Part shown: positions 32,428 to 43,214 of the stretch, in pieces | Numbering within the stretch: position 1 is the first letter of the stretch | How the letters are laid out: each line of letters opens with the position of its first letter | Origin: Selaginella moellendorffii | Taxonomy: Eukaryota; Streptophyta; Lycopodiopsida; Selaginellales; Selaginellaceae | Direction of reading: 5' to 3' | NCBI RefSeq assembly: GCF_000143415.4 | Contig: NW_003314369.1 | Coordinates: forward strand, 124,001 to 188,000 | DNA length: 64,000 nt | Notes under the pieces: model-generated | Told to the model about the DNA's origin: nothing | What the model saw: only the letters and a program-made list of their open reading frames with translations | The model's database searches: none | Translations under genes and position numbers: made by a program

Positions 32428-32845
32428 GATGGCATGTATTTATTTAAAAATGTAACTTATTATGGCATGGGGTTCCATGCCATTGTATTAATATTAAAAG
32501 ACAATTCTTTGAGAGGATTTGCATTATACTAGAAGTGTTACAGCATGTTATTGGAAGTCTACGAAGTTGTTTTATTAATAAGGGGAAAGTAAAGATTGAA
32601 TGGGGACTTGGGCTCCACCTAGACTCGGAGCAACTAAGCCAATATTAAAAGGATGGAAAGAAATTGGACGACGATGACAAGGAGAAGAGAGAGGTGAAGC
32701 AGTGGCAGGGGGAGGAGAAGTGATTGAGTAGACATTTCCTTGTTTAAAATAAAATGGCATGTGCCTCAATGCAGTTGAATTTTGTTATATTTATATACTA
32801 TATAAAGGTTTGGAAACCTTATTTTACAAGTGGGATAATGACAAT

Positions 32846-32864
32846 TCCCACTTTAACGAAATAG
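32846..32864 (-). repeat. Right terminal inverted repeat
   Basis: Exact complement of the left end, followed by AGCT (32865-32868). An inner AAGTGGGA at 32828-32835 pairs with TCCCACTT of the TIR, so the right end can also form its own hairpin. Confidence 0.92.
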
Positions 32865-32868
32865 AGCT

Positions 32869-33720
32869 TGTAAAAGGAATCATCTTGATAGTACCAGATA
32901 CTATCAGCTTGTTGATGAGGTAAACAAGTGCCTTGTGGTCGACAAAGAGGACAACTTTGGTTGACAGTATGTAGTGTCGGAACTTTTGAAGTGAGTAGAC
33001 CATGCTGAGAGCTTCTTTCTAGGTGGTGGTGTAGTTTCGTTCAGCTGGGTTTAGTAGTTGGCTGGTGTAGTAGATTGGTTGATTTCAGTTGTCGTGCTGA
33101 GTTTGGCTGAGAATTGTGCCAGTGGCAACATTGGAAGTGTCGATATGAATGTGGAACTCTTGTGTCCAGTCGGGCTTGGCAAGGATCCGTGCTGTTGTGA
33201 GTTTGAGTTGGAGAGTGTCGAATGCTTGTTGCTTTTTTGATGTCCATGTCCATTGGGCATCTTGCTTTAGTCTGTTGGTGAGTGGTTTGGCGATGTGAGC
33301 GTACTTGTGGATGAAGCGTTGGTGATATCCAACTTTGCTGAGGAAGTGTTGAAGTTCTTTCTGATTCTTCAGCAGTTTGAGTTTGGAGATGACATCAACT
33401 TTGTCCTTGTCCATCGACATCTTTTTTCGGTGGCATCATTGAGCTGTTTATAGTTGACGCAGATTCAAAGCTTGCCATTTTTCTTCGGCACAACCACCAG
33501 TGGTGAAAGCTAGATCAGATTCTAAATCAGGTAAATGTACTCGACTTGGAGATGCTTGTTGAGTTCTTTCTTGACTTGTTCCATCAGATTCAGATTCATC
33601 TGGTAGGCTGCTTGTCTTCTCAGTTTTGAGTCCAGAAGAAGGGTGATGGTGTGAAGGCTGAGTTTTGGCAAAACTCCCTTAAGGTCTCAGTAACTCCAAG
33701 TGAACAAGTGTTTCTTCTGT
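32869..33720 (-). pseudogene. Element R pol, part 1: RT edge and RNase H start, RT core deleted
   Basis: Minus strand: SPLVVVPKKNGKL and VNYKQLNDATEK are the finger/palm start of a Ty3 RT. The next residues are already DVISKLKLLKNQKELQHFLS and KPLTNRLKQDAQWTWTSKKQ, the thumb region, followed by the RNase H start FHIHIDTSNVATGTILSQTQ. The whole palm with the YxDD catalytic box is missing. The reading continues with stops up to the AGCT where the 13.2-kb transposon sits. Confidence 0.78.
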
Positions 33721-35060
33721 TGGAGAATTTTTATGCCTTTGTCTTGAAAACTTGCTAAGATGTGAGTGGCGAGTACAATGTAGTGTTCATTGCCGTCATT
33801 GGTGAGGCTGACTTTTTCAAGTTTTTGGTCAGCTTGAATTGTCAGAATGTAGGTGACTTTGTTTTGGTTGTTGACTGTGAATGCTGGTGGCACTTCAAGT
33901 TTCGTATCTTGAGTGACTGCATTTTTCAGTGCTGATGTAATCAGCGGTCATTCTCAATGGAAGTCGGCAGCGATTCAAAACAGGTCGATCTCAGCCAAAG
34001 GTTTGAGATCGAGGTAGGCTTTGAGGATTTGTTGTTCGTCATAGTCGTCGAGGCCATATTTGAGATTATATTCTTCCAAGTCGATAGGTCAGTTGTGCCT
34101 GGACAGTGATTTGGTTGCTTTTGTTGACACGCTTCAGTCTGTCCAGTCCTTGAAGGATAAGATTGTTGTTCTGCCAGTCTTGATAAACTTGGGCACTTTG
34201 GAGCCAAGGTCGACTAAGGAGAATTGAGTATCTATTGGTCTGCTCCAGTAGTTTGAGGATGACATAGTTGACTAGTATTTCGATGCCTTGAATGCTGGTG
34301 TTGACATTTTGGATGATGCCTTTGGGTCTAACTCATTGGTGGTCAGCCATTCGGATGTTGAAAGGTGCCAGGTGGACTGGGCCAATGTTGAATTGTTGAG
34401 CAAGACTTTCTTCAATAATATTGATGCTGGAGCCACTGTCAATCATGGCTCCATGAACAAGGTGTTTGTCAAGTCGTAAGTCGATTGTCAGAACATCATT
34501 GTCACAATCGCCTAGTTGAATCTTGGTTCGAAATGTGTCAATAGCTGTCTGTGTCGGATTGAGTTTGGGTGAGTCTATCAGAGTGTTGTTCAGTGCAGAT
34601 GTCAGATCAATGAGGTGTTTAGTGAGGTAGGGTGCAATCTTCAGCAGTTGGCCGATAGTGATCTGAATTTGGTTGAGGACAGTCTCTATTACTTCTTGTA
34701 TTTCCTCACATTGTTGTCAAGCTAGTGATGGTTGAGCTTCATTGTCAGAGTCTAAAATCACTAATTCGGGTGGTTGTAGAGCAAGTTGCCATTGTATCTT
34801 GGCGACTAACTTCTGCTTCTTTTTCCATTCCCAGAGTTTTGTTGGGCTCTCCGGGCCCTTCTCTTCACTATCTTCAGAATTTCTATCTGGTTGTTGTTGT
34901 TTTTCTACTCGAATTTGTGCTCAGGTTTGTACTGCCTTGACTTGAGGATTGGAGTCGTCTTTGTCGGTGTAAGGTAATTCGTCGGTCTCAACCATCCTTG
35001 TTGCTGGTGGTTGCTGCTGGTTCTGATCTTGTTGACGAGGAGGAGGTGGACCAAGTCTTA
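33687..35060 (-). pseudogene. Element R protease / linker region
   Basis: Minus-strand frames broken by stops, including PPAFTVNNQNKVTYILTIQA and AKKIW-less short blocks between gag and RT. The position between the zinc knuckle and RT implies the protease region. A clear D(T/S)G motif was not identified, so the assignment rests on order only. Confidence 0.4.
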
Positions 35061-36505
35061 GCAGACCTCCTTGGTGTTGAAGTTGAGGTTGCCATGGCCA
35101 GTTGTTGTAGTTGCCTTGGTAGCCCTTGTCTTGATAACCTTGTCCTTGGTATCCTTGGTTCTGGTATCTCGGGTATTTTTGGTATCCTTGGTTGTAGTTG
35201 TCCCAGTTTGCCAAGTAGTTTCGGTTTGGCAGGTATTGTTGATCATTATAGTTGTTGTTGTAGTCATTGTTGTAATTGTTGTTGTAATTATTGTAGCGAG
35301 ATTGATCATCGACTTTGTTGTTGGAAGTTGTTTCTCAGTGGTCTCCAGTTTGTTGGAGGTGGTGCTGGGTAGTTGTTGAAGTATTGATTCGGTTATATGG
35401 TTGTCGAAACTGCTGTCAAGGATAGTTTGAGATTTGTTGAACTTCTGGAGAATTTTGAAATCTGCAAGTCTTGGCTTCATGACCTTCTTTGGCAAAGATC
35501 TGGCATTTGGAGATTTGGAGTTTACAGTCACTTGCCGGATGTCCTTTGTTCTTGCACTTAGTACACCAAATTCCAGATCGAAATTCTTTGATGTTGGCCT
35601 TGGCCTTTCCCTTGAGCTTGTTGATTGTTTTCCTGAGTTTCCAAAGTTTTGACTTGGCGCTCTCTCCGAGTTCATCGTCGGAGTCATCATTGGAACTGCT
35701 ATCGGAATCTGAGTCGTCGGTGTTGTCGACTTGTGCTGTCATTCGTCGAGCTTGAACATCTTGAAGTGCTCTTGCTAGTTCAAGGTAAGTGGCAATGTTG
35801 ATGTGTGCCGCTGCTTCTCGGAGGGATTGTTAGAGGCCTTGCATGTACCATTGTTAAAGTAAAGTTTCAGTGGCGCTTTTGCTGCACTTGCTGGCATGTC
35901 AAGTGAAGGTTTGAGTGTAGTCGTCGATGGATTGACCAGACTTCTACTTGAGTTTTTGGATCTTGTGAAGTTGTTGGCTTTGAGTGAGGGAAGACTTGAA
36001 TCGGTCGACAAGCTTGAGTGCAAGGTTGTCAAAACTTGTATTTTGAGGAAGCGTTTGAGACCATTCGTTAGCTCTCTTTTGAAGGTACACCAGAAGTAGT
36101 ATGGGAGTTCAGTCGTTTGGCCGTTGATTCAGATTGCTTCTCGGAACTGTTCGACTTGTTTCTCAGCGTCTTCTGACTTCAGACCATGAAATAGTGGATA
36201 GGAGACGTGTCTTCCTACAGGTATGTTGGCGTCGGCGGTAGTGACTGCCATTTGCGGTTGGTAGTAATGTCGATATTGTCAAGGTTGTTTTTTCAAGTTC
36301 TCACCATGGAGTCTGAAGGTGATTTGTAGCAAGGGGTTGTCGGGGTTGATGGCAAAGTTGGTGTAGGAGGAAGCTGGTGGATTGTTAGTGGACTCTCCTC
36401 TGTTTTCTCTTCCTTCTTGGGACTCTTTTTGGGTGTGTTCGTTGGCATCGGGTTGCTTGCCGGTGTTGATTTCCGGAAGATGCTAGTCAAACTTGTTGTC
36501 GACAT
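35058..36505 (-). pseudogene. Element R gag with zinc knuckle
   Basis: Frames on the minus strand start at ATG 36505 (MSTTSLTSIFRKSTP) and, across several stops and shifts, encode a gag-like capsid block (YPLFHGLKSEDAEKQVEQFR, GLKRFLKIQ, SIDDYTQTF), an acidic Ser/Asp stretch (DDSDSDSSSNDDSDDE) and a CCHC knuckle CTKCKNKGHPASDC followed by a second Cys/His block. After it the sequence becomes Asn/Gln/Tyr-rich (QNQGYQGQGYQDKGYQG). The opposite strand is open and Val/Leu-rich but is only the mirror of this low-complexity part. Confidence 0.72.
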
Positions 36506-36699
36506 ACTTTTCAGAGTTATGTTATGTTGGTTGTGGTTGTTTTTCTAGATTGTCGAAGAGTTCTTCGAGTGTATAGTTGTGTGATGATTGTGGTTGTTGT
36601 TGAAGATTGTTGTCGTCGACAATTGGTTCGTTGACCTTGTTGTTGTTAGATGATTGTAGCTGTTCATCAGCTCAGTGTGAGTTGTTGACTTCTTCGTCA

Positions 36700-38900
36700 A
36701 GTGCTTAACTATTAGACAATTCAGTTGTTCATCTTCACTACTGTTGACTAGGTATATCGAAGTGCAACTGTAGTGGGTGAAGTCGAGTTGTTGTCTTGTT
36801 GGTGCATTGAAGTCAAAAGTGTGTTCAAAAGGTCTTGCTGATAGTGGGCTTCGGTAGATGTTGGAGGCAAATGTTGGATATATTGGTGCTGTGAAAATGG
36901 CGAAAATGGTGCTGGTTTGGTGAATTCTGTAAAGCCGGGTGGGAAACTCAGTTGTTCATCGTCACCATAGATGGGGTTGGTGAATGTATCGTTGTATGCT
37001 GCTTGAAAAATGTTTTGTTGCTCAGGCATAGTCTGTGGCGACTGCTCAAATGGCTCGGGCACTTCAGTGGGTGCCATTGAGGGTGTTGGTTCAGGCTTGG
37101 GCACTTTGGTGGGTGCCGTCGAGGGTGCTGCCGGTGGTGTGTCTGGTGGTCTTGTGTAGTTGTCGTATTCTTCACGGATGTCCGAGACTAGTTCGTCGGA
37201 GTTAGTTAGCGGTAACAATTTGTGTCAGATGTAATTCTCTCTCTTGGAGGGTTTGATAGCTTGGTTCAACTTCTCTTGGTCTTTCTTTCTCTTTGTTTTT
37301 AAATTCTTTAAATCTCTATCTAAACGTCAGATAAGCCATTGTCAATCTTCTTCTGACTTGCTGGATGTTCTTCATGGTTTTGGATACATGCATTCTTCTA
37401 CTTGTTGTTGGTGTCAGACTCGTGTCCGCAGACAAATTCTGTGTTGATCCAAAATGCTGAAACAAATTTAATTTCGTAAAGTAATCGAAAATAAAACAAC
37501 TCTAATTGTCCTAAGGGTCCTAGAAGTTCTTCCCCATGGAAAAGTATGCCATTAGTCAATTGAACAAAGTGACTCCAGGGAAGGAGGTCTCGAGTCTTCT
37601 GTCAGATGAGTTCCTGAATGTCGTCAGGGAGTGTTCGAACTTGTTGGAGTAGTTGTGTCAAGTCGATCATGCAGTTCTATCAGAACTTTGGGGAGACTGT
37701 CGGTGGTCCGATTGTCGATAAAGTCGTCAAGAATCGGGTAACGATGGATCTGGTCGGCTTGTTTCTTGAGCTTGTTCTTTCTTTTCGGTGCAAATGTCAA
37801 CGGTGGTGCGTGTTGGGTTGGGTTGGGTTGTGTCGAGTCGGGTTGAGCTGAGTTGGATTGTGTTTAGTTGGGCTGTGTTGGGTCGAGTTGGCTTGTGTAG
37901 TATGCAGACTGGTCATCCACTTGCCGGTGCCGAGATGGAGTTCAATGAAGAGTTTGGGATACTCTGGTTTGTCTGGAATGATTTCTTCAATAATGTCATC
38001 GAGTTGTTCGAGTCCGAATCGGGCGATGGCATGATTTGTGAGAGTTGTTGCAGTGAACGTGTTGACTTCAAACCAAGTTCAGACTGTTGTTTCGGTGCTG
38101 AGCTGCTGACTATCGGAGGGGTTGCCGAAAAATTGGTGGTGCGTTGTTGAGTTGTCCCTCGACAAGTTCTCCAACACCAGGTAACAGAGTGTGATTGGTT
38201 TGTCGTTGGTGCAGGTCCAGAGGATGTGCTTCGGTATTGGGAGTGGGCGCAGGAACGGGAATTGTGTTGGAGTGCTGGGATTGCCGGGTCAATGACTGCT
38301 CAGAAGAGCAGTTCATTTCAGCAATGGTGTCAGTTCGTGTTGAGTGCACTGGTTGAGTTCTTGAGCTTGGAGTGTGTGTTCTTGTGCTTGGAGTTGGAGT
38401 TGGCCAATGAAGTTGCCAAGGGCGTCCTCTGATGGAGGTGCTAGTCACCTGGAGTTTCTTGTCGAAGGTGGTTGTTGGGGTAGAAACGCAGTTGTTAGTT
38501 GAATCGTGTTGTGTCATAGTTGTTGGAGTTCTTCGTCGGTGATTGGACTCAGAGATCTTGAGAGAGAGCTTTCAGATTCTTCAAAGATCTCCTCTGGGAA
38601 GCGTCTTCCTCTACTGCATTAGGTGGCGACTGCTTGGACGCCGTTGATCCATGTTGGTGGTGGCATTTGCTTGTCAAATCTTGGTGAATCTTGGCGAGTT
38701 GGGTAGATTTCTTAATCTTTCATGCTATCTGTGCACACAGAATGGAGAAAGAACTGAAGAACTTGTGAACCTGAAGAGGAATTCAGAGGCCGTGGTCACC
38801 AAATGAAGAGGTGTGGATACTCCTCTTCGCTAGATATCTACTGCTAATGAGAAAACAAAGGGGGAAAGATCTCCAGGGGCTAAGAGGGAAAGATGAGTGA
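36700..38900 (-). pseudogene. Element R upstream region: Pro/Thr/Gln-rich frames and leader
   Basis: Two minus-strand frames: 38110-38517 (135 residues from a real ATG, MTQHDSTNNCVSTPTTTFDK, Thr/Ser/Pro-rich) and 36748-37218 (PPDTPPAAPSTAPTKVPKPE, then SFPPGFTEFTKPAP). They precede the gag of R on the same strand and may be an N-terminal gag extension or a separate 5' ORF. Around 37800-37900 the + strand is a G/T-rich GGGTTGGGTT-type repeat. No LTR pair for R could be recognised by eye. Confidence 0.45.
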
Positions 38901-39142
38901 ATGAATGTTGTGTATTGATATAAAAACAATGAATGGAGATGGGGATTCACAACTTGGATTCCCCCCCTTAAAGGCTAGCGGTTCTAACTGCCAGCATATG
39001 CTAACCAATGGTATATGCTGTACATGATCAAATCTATGGCTCCAAGGCATCCTTGGGTTCAGGGTCGACAATAGCATTTCAAATAAGCCCACTCTTTTTC
39101 TTCCAATAAAGGGCATAGCCTGTCCAGCCATAGGGCACACAG

Positions 39143-39611
39143 ATGTCGCAAAGGATTGCCAACGGCGAATTCTTGGAGCTTCTCTTCTTCAGGGTATCTG
39201 CAATCGATCTGTGCCATGTGAGGTGTATGTGCCGTGAATGGAAACAATCAGGAATTCGGGAATTTCTACTGCGGAGCTTGGAGGCTGGATGGATGAGAAG
39301 GGTACACTCGCTCCCACCGCTTCATTCCTCACCTCTGCCTCCATGTCGCCTCTGGTTCTCTCTTTGTCAAGCCAGTCGAGAATTCCCTGCGTAACAAGTG
39401 GCACCACTTCCAGACGCTCCCGAAGGGCATGATGATTGCCAGCAGTGACGCCAGCTTGCTGTGCCTGGCCACGTTTGAGTGCTTCAAGCGGCCATCCTCC
39501 ATCTTTGTGTGGCACCACAGCAATCTCAAATCCTCCCCGGTGAGAGTTCCTTTGCCGCCAGTGACCAACATTGGAGTGCGCATGGTGGTGTACAACTGCG
39601 AGAGGGATTGA
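39143..39611 (+). pseudogene. F-box pseudogene
   Basis: Starts at ATG 39143 with MSQRIANGEFLELLFFRVSA and IDLCHVRCMCREWK, an N-terminal F-box, the adaptor that links substrates to SCF ubiquitin ligases through SKP1. The frame shifts near 39355, after which another frame carries the continuation (NKWHHFQTLPKGMMIASSDA, then FECFKRPSSIFVWHH) and ends at 39611, far short of a normal F-box-associated domain. The related minus-strand copy at 42377-43140 has the same first motif (ALELVFFKMSAIDLCQ). Confidence 0.65.
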
Positions 39612-39639
39612 TTAGCATGATAGTTCTGCATCGGTGCTA

Positions 39640-40410
39640 ACTTCGACGCTCCCCATTCTCCCACCACCTGGACAATTTTCGACACCAACAACCATTCACG
39701 TTGTAGTGCTTTGAATAGTTCTCTCTTAGGGCAATCGCGAGGCTCCGCTGTGGCATATTCATAAAGATTTGGGTCGCTTGATGCAAAAGAGCCTTTGTTT
39801 CATTCTTTCCAGGCCAGAAATTAGTTTTTGCCCCTTCGAAGTTCTTCTGGCCAAAAGCTGCCAGCATTCAAGATCAAGCACGAAACAACTCGTTAAAGAT
39901 TTGGGTTGCGTCATGCGTTTTCCTGCAGTATCCGGTGAGCATTCTCTCCAACAAGAGTGCGTCTCTTTTGGACCTGAGCTTGTCGAAAATGTGTGAGATT
40001 GATTGATTTACTTGTGCATCCAAGAGATGGCAAACTCAATCATCAGCAGTGCTGCAGCTTTTTATCACACTGGTCTCAACCTATGTCAAATGTAGCTTGA
40101 ACATCCAGCAATCGTAGAAAGCACTGTGTTCAATGAGATCAAGCTTCTTAACAAGCATTCAAACCAAGATAAAGTTTACACATTCTACAGATTCACAACA
40201 CCATGTTGGGATTCTATCCAAAATTCACTCATTGATAGTAAATGTAAGGCACATTTCTGGACTTCAATGTGTTAACTAGCATTCTTATAAGTCCAAATCA
40301 GCCGCAACAACTTTGTTGAGGTGGATGCATCCTAAAAGATCAGCCTACTCCCTGGTAAAATCAATTTTTAATCCTATTTAGAATATTTAAAAATATCCAA
40401 CGATATTCTA
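39640..40410. repeat. Duplicated block shared with 61800-63010
   Basis: 39645-39880 matches 61805-62030 in direct orientation (TTCTCCCACCACCTGGAC, GCAAAAGAGCCTTTGTTTCAT). 39890-40150 matches 62090-62370 in inverted orientation (TTTGGGTTGCGTCATGC, ACAAGAGTGCGTCTCTTTTGG). 40210-40410 matches 62815-63010 in direct orientation (ATTGATAGTAAATGTAAGGCACA). No open gene. Similar orientation-scrambled duplication recurs across the right half of the window. Confidence 0.7.
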
Positions 40411-41420
40411 AGATATTCTTTAATCCAATGGCTATGATTTTCTGCACTTAAATTTTTTTAGTCAAATAATCTTATTAAAAAATAGCTGAAATTAATTTTT
40501 TATTTGATTAATTTCTAAACTAATTTTGTGATAATGAATGGCAGCAGAGTTTATTAGCAATTGAGTGTTGGGCCTCATGGCAACATGTACTAGAGGGGGC
40601 CAGTCTAGCATGGAAGCATGGAATTAATTGCAGAATTTTGATTGTTTAGCAATATTTGATTTTTTTGGGTTTTTTAAAATGAATATGGAAAGTAATTTTT
40701 TGGATATTTTATATAAATAAATTCATTTGCACAATCACATATTTGCCTACCATTCACTGAGGGTTTACTTCTATTAAAGTAATCTAAAACACACTACACA
40801 TGTGATCACTCCATACTCTTGGTCTTTGTGTGTGGTAATTTTCTTTCCAACACCAACATACATATCCTTCTATGAGAGAGATCACAGCATCATAGACTTA
40901 GTGTTTTATGTTTACCCAAGGAGTATTAGGAAATATGCTTGATGAAATGTTGATGAAATCTAAACTATCTAATTTCTTGGTATTGTTTTTCTATAGTTTA
41001 TATTAAGGTTAGAGTGATCCAGTGGCAAAAATCTTTTTTGCAACTCAATCTTCAGCTTGCATGTTTTACATCTTTTAAATAGGATATTTTCATGAAAATT
41101 TGTTTCTTTCAGCTTCTTTTTCTCCGAACTTCTTTCCTTCTTATGCTTTGTTTGTTTGTTTGTTTGGGTTGTTATCTAGTGAATATACTTAGGATATATT
41201 TAAATATTCTGGTTGTTTCATGTAGATTAATTTTGTATTTATAATGTATAAACATATTTAAAACAAGGCATTTCTTAGTATATTCTAATTTATTCTACCA
41301 TCTATGCAATAAAATTAATTTTGTGTTTATTTATAATTTATAGGCTTCCTACAGTGGTACAAAAAAATCGTAAAAAATAATTAAATTTTTTAAAATTTCA
41401 TTTATGAAAACTAGAGTTTA
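40300..41420 (+). repeat. AT-rich repeat copy 1 with inverted partner at 46030-47400
   Basis: Left and right parts match the partner in inverted orientation (for example GGCCTCATGGCAACATGTACTAG, shortened here to its core TGGCAACATGTACTAG, and AACTTCTTTCCTTCTTATG). The middle 40780-41000 (AATCTAAAACACACTACACA, GTGATCACTCCATACTCTTG) matches the partner's middle in direct orientation. So the core has been flipped in one copy. No protein-coding signal. Confidence 0.72.
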
Positions 41421-41449
41421 ACCCTAGAGAGCTAATTAAAATAATTCAT

Positions 41450-41915
41450 ATGTGGCGAGCACAATCCACAACAGGTTTGGGGCCACAATGTGGAAACCTC
41501 AGGTCGGGAACATCTCTCAAGGTTATGACCATCACAACTACTCCCCACGCCTCAGTAAGGTTACTAATTGAGGACACACAAGAGGATTTTCTGTCAATGG
41601 CCACTACTCTCACTCAGCTTGGAGTTTGCCAGCATCCCAACATCACTTCTTCCGCTGACGATCCTGCACTGCTAGAAGATGTCCCCTCTCTGTCATCCTT
41701 GCCAGAAGAGGTCGTCATCGGCCCTGCTCCTTTCTTCCAAGGAGCACCCGCTTTCTTTGATGGTGCATGGTGTTCACAAAACCAGCAAGCAGGCATTGGC
41801 ATTTAGATCCATGACGCTCAAGAGAAAAAGATAGCAAAACTTGCATGCACACTCCCAGCTACATCCGCAAATGAGGCTAAATACCTGGCAGTGATCTCAG
41901 CAATGGAATCTCGTG
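41450..41915 (+). pseudogene. RNase H fragment (retroelement-type)
   Basis: Encodes APAFFDGAWCSQNQQAGIGI, then an in-frame TAG and IHDAQEKKIAKL ... SANEAKYLAVISAMES, the FDGA ... AEY/EAKYLA pattern of the reverse-transcriptase-associated RNase H (RVT_3 type). Element not identified. The sequence switches abruptly at about 41915 into a PPR fragment. Confidence 0.6.
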
Positions 41916-42330
41916 CTGGAATTGTGAGCTCAATGCTGGCGCGCTCTGCTGGTGAAGATCCAGCAGCCAGCTACATTCTTGTGGCCAACGCAATCGCTCA
42001 AGAACCCTGAAAAGCTGGCGCATTGTCAATACCTAAGATCAGAATGATCGAAGGTACCTCTCCAAACTTTTCGTCCAGATATATGGCAAGTGTGGCAATG
42101 AAACATGCCGGATCCAGCGCAAGAACACGAGCATCATGCACCTTGACTCTAAACGGGCACATTCACGGGTGGTGGAATTCCTGCATGGAATGAGCTCAAC
42201 CAGAGATGCGTGAAACAGGAAGTACTGGCTGGGCTGTGTTGGTTTCACGAGCTGTACAGCCCAGGAAGGGCTGGCCTAAACGACAAAGCAGCCTGATCAC
42301 CTGCTGAAATCTGATCATCAATTGAGGTGC
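41915..42330 (+). pseudogene. PPR gene mosaic fragment
   Basis: 41915-42010 matches the 3' end of PPR gene 1 (GGTGAAGATCCAGCAGCCAG through its stop). 42040-42115 matches the N-terminal coding part of PPR gene 2 (CGTCCAGATATATGGCAAGTG). 42125-42200 matches further separate pieces (CTCTAAACGGGCAC, GTGGAATTCCTGCATGGAATG). The same order is found behind PPR gene 1 at 11087-11330, so the mosaic was itself duplicated. Confidence 0.68.
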
Positions 42331-42376
42331 TTGATGCAAAATGCAAATACCACAGCATCTTCAAAACATTTTAGCA

Positions 42377-43140
42377 TTAAAGATTAAATAGCGTGGTGGT
42401 GAAGGGGTCGAGTATTAACCACCATGGAATTGATTCCAAGCGGTGGTCAGAGGTCGATGCGCTGTAAGGGGTGCTCAAGAACTTGCTTGGTTCTTCTGTT
42501 AAGTCTTTTCTTTTCTGCTGTTGATCTTCACTGTTTTCCCTAGATCGATGAACTTCTTCCTTCTCTATGCAGCTACTGAAACTGTGACACATCCTGCTCA
42601 CAACCTTCTTGCAGCATGAGAAGAACTTCAAGAGTGCCAGAACGTTGCATATCCTGAGACCATGAAACGCCATCCTGATGCTTGATCTCAGAGAAAACTT
42701 GTACACTTTGTCCACTAGAGAGTTTGCCACCACCCATATACTATCCTTCCCATCACTACATGTCAAGTCATGCCACAGCCACGGATCATGAAACTCCTCG
42801 TTAGAGCATGACACAATCTCCCACTTCTCTCCCTGCCTCTCATCGACAATCAGTGCCTTGTCAATGTCATGTTTTGTGTCTTCGCTCATCCTCAAAAGCC
42901 ACTCCCGATCCAGCTGAATGTAGCAACCCAGCTCCAACTTGGTATCAGCCTCAAAAACTCGCCAAGAACCCTCCCAAAGCTTGTATTTTGCGATCTTCCA
43001 GTGGCTCGTGCAAAACACTTGCATTTCACCATGATTGGATAGAAGGACCTTCCCTGGCACAAATCAATTGCAGACATCTTGAAGAAGACAAGCTCCAGTG
43101 CCACGCTAACAATCCTTTGCTGCATCTTATTTGCCCAAGG
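42377..43140 (-). pseudogene. F-box-like pseudogene, frameshifted
   Basis: The minus-strand start at about 43140 encodes QRIVSVALELVFFKMSAIDL, an F-box remnant; the frame then changes near 43055 into a 227-residue frame (MPGKVLLSNHGEMQVFCTSH, ELGCYIQLDREWLLRMSED, WEIVSCSNEEFHDPWLWHD) that resembles the C-terminal part of plant F-box/kelch-type proteins. The long linker normally found between F-box and this part is missing. It lies head-to-head with PPR gene 2, 75 bp apart. Its tail is duplicated at 11444-11656. Confidence 0.6.
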
Positions 43141-43214
43141 GCTAGAGCTCTAGAAAAAGAGCGTGCTTTTTTGAAGAATGGTGTGTTCTTGAGAGAACGC
43201 GATATTGGGCATGG

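Larger units (their letters stand above)
19890..32775. repeat. Dispersed 22-bp palindrome family (about 25 copies)
   Basis: Half site ATGGCRTGWGG followed directly by its inverted complement. Copies start at 19890, 20209, 20298, 22121, 22178, 24024, 24094, 24192, 24792 (with 3 extra bases), 24867, 25724, 25803, 25962, 26097, 26853, 26930, 26990, 28267, 29739, 29880, 30071, 31310 (perfect dyad), 31385, 32462 and 32754 (right half degenerate); weaker ones lie at 20688-20726 and a half site at 32429. All lie inside the transposon. They are found in the intergenic region, near both ends, in introns and in coding exons of both genes. The main variation is GCGTG versus GCATG, a CpG-decay pattern. 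The function is unknown; binding sites for an element-encoded protein are the simplest guess. Confidence 0.9.
19669..32864. mobile_element. 13,196-bp DNA transposon with 19-bp TIRs and 4-bp TSD
   Basis: The ends are exact inverted repeats, CTATTTCGTTAAAGTGGGA at 19669-19687 and its complement at 32846-32864, each flanked by AGCT. Because AGCT is itself palindromic the apparent inverted repeat is 23 bp. The element interrupts the RNase H region of Ty3 element R: leaving one AGCT joins FYK to LLLQEY in frame, so the empty site can be read directly. Cargo: a DUF7869-type transposase (-), a large multi-exon gene (+) divergent from it, and ~25 copies of a 22-bp palindrome. A 4-bp duplication fits the Sola, Chapaev, Academ or TTAA-using groups; AGCT excludes the last. 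Superfamily not assigned. Confidence 0.9.

Noticed and set aside
19890-32775. CRISPR-like array
   Set aside because: The repeats are palindromic but irregularly spaced, in a eukaryotic transposon with genes between them, with no regular spacers.
34998-35379. Val/Leu-rich + strand frames that look like membrane proteins
   Set aside because: Antisense of the Asn/Gln/Tyr-rich region of the gag of element R.
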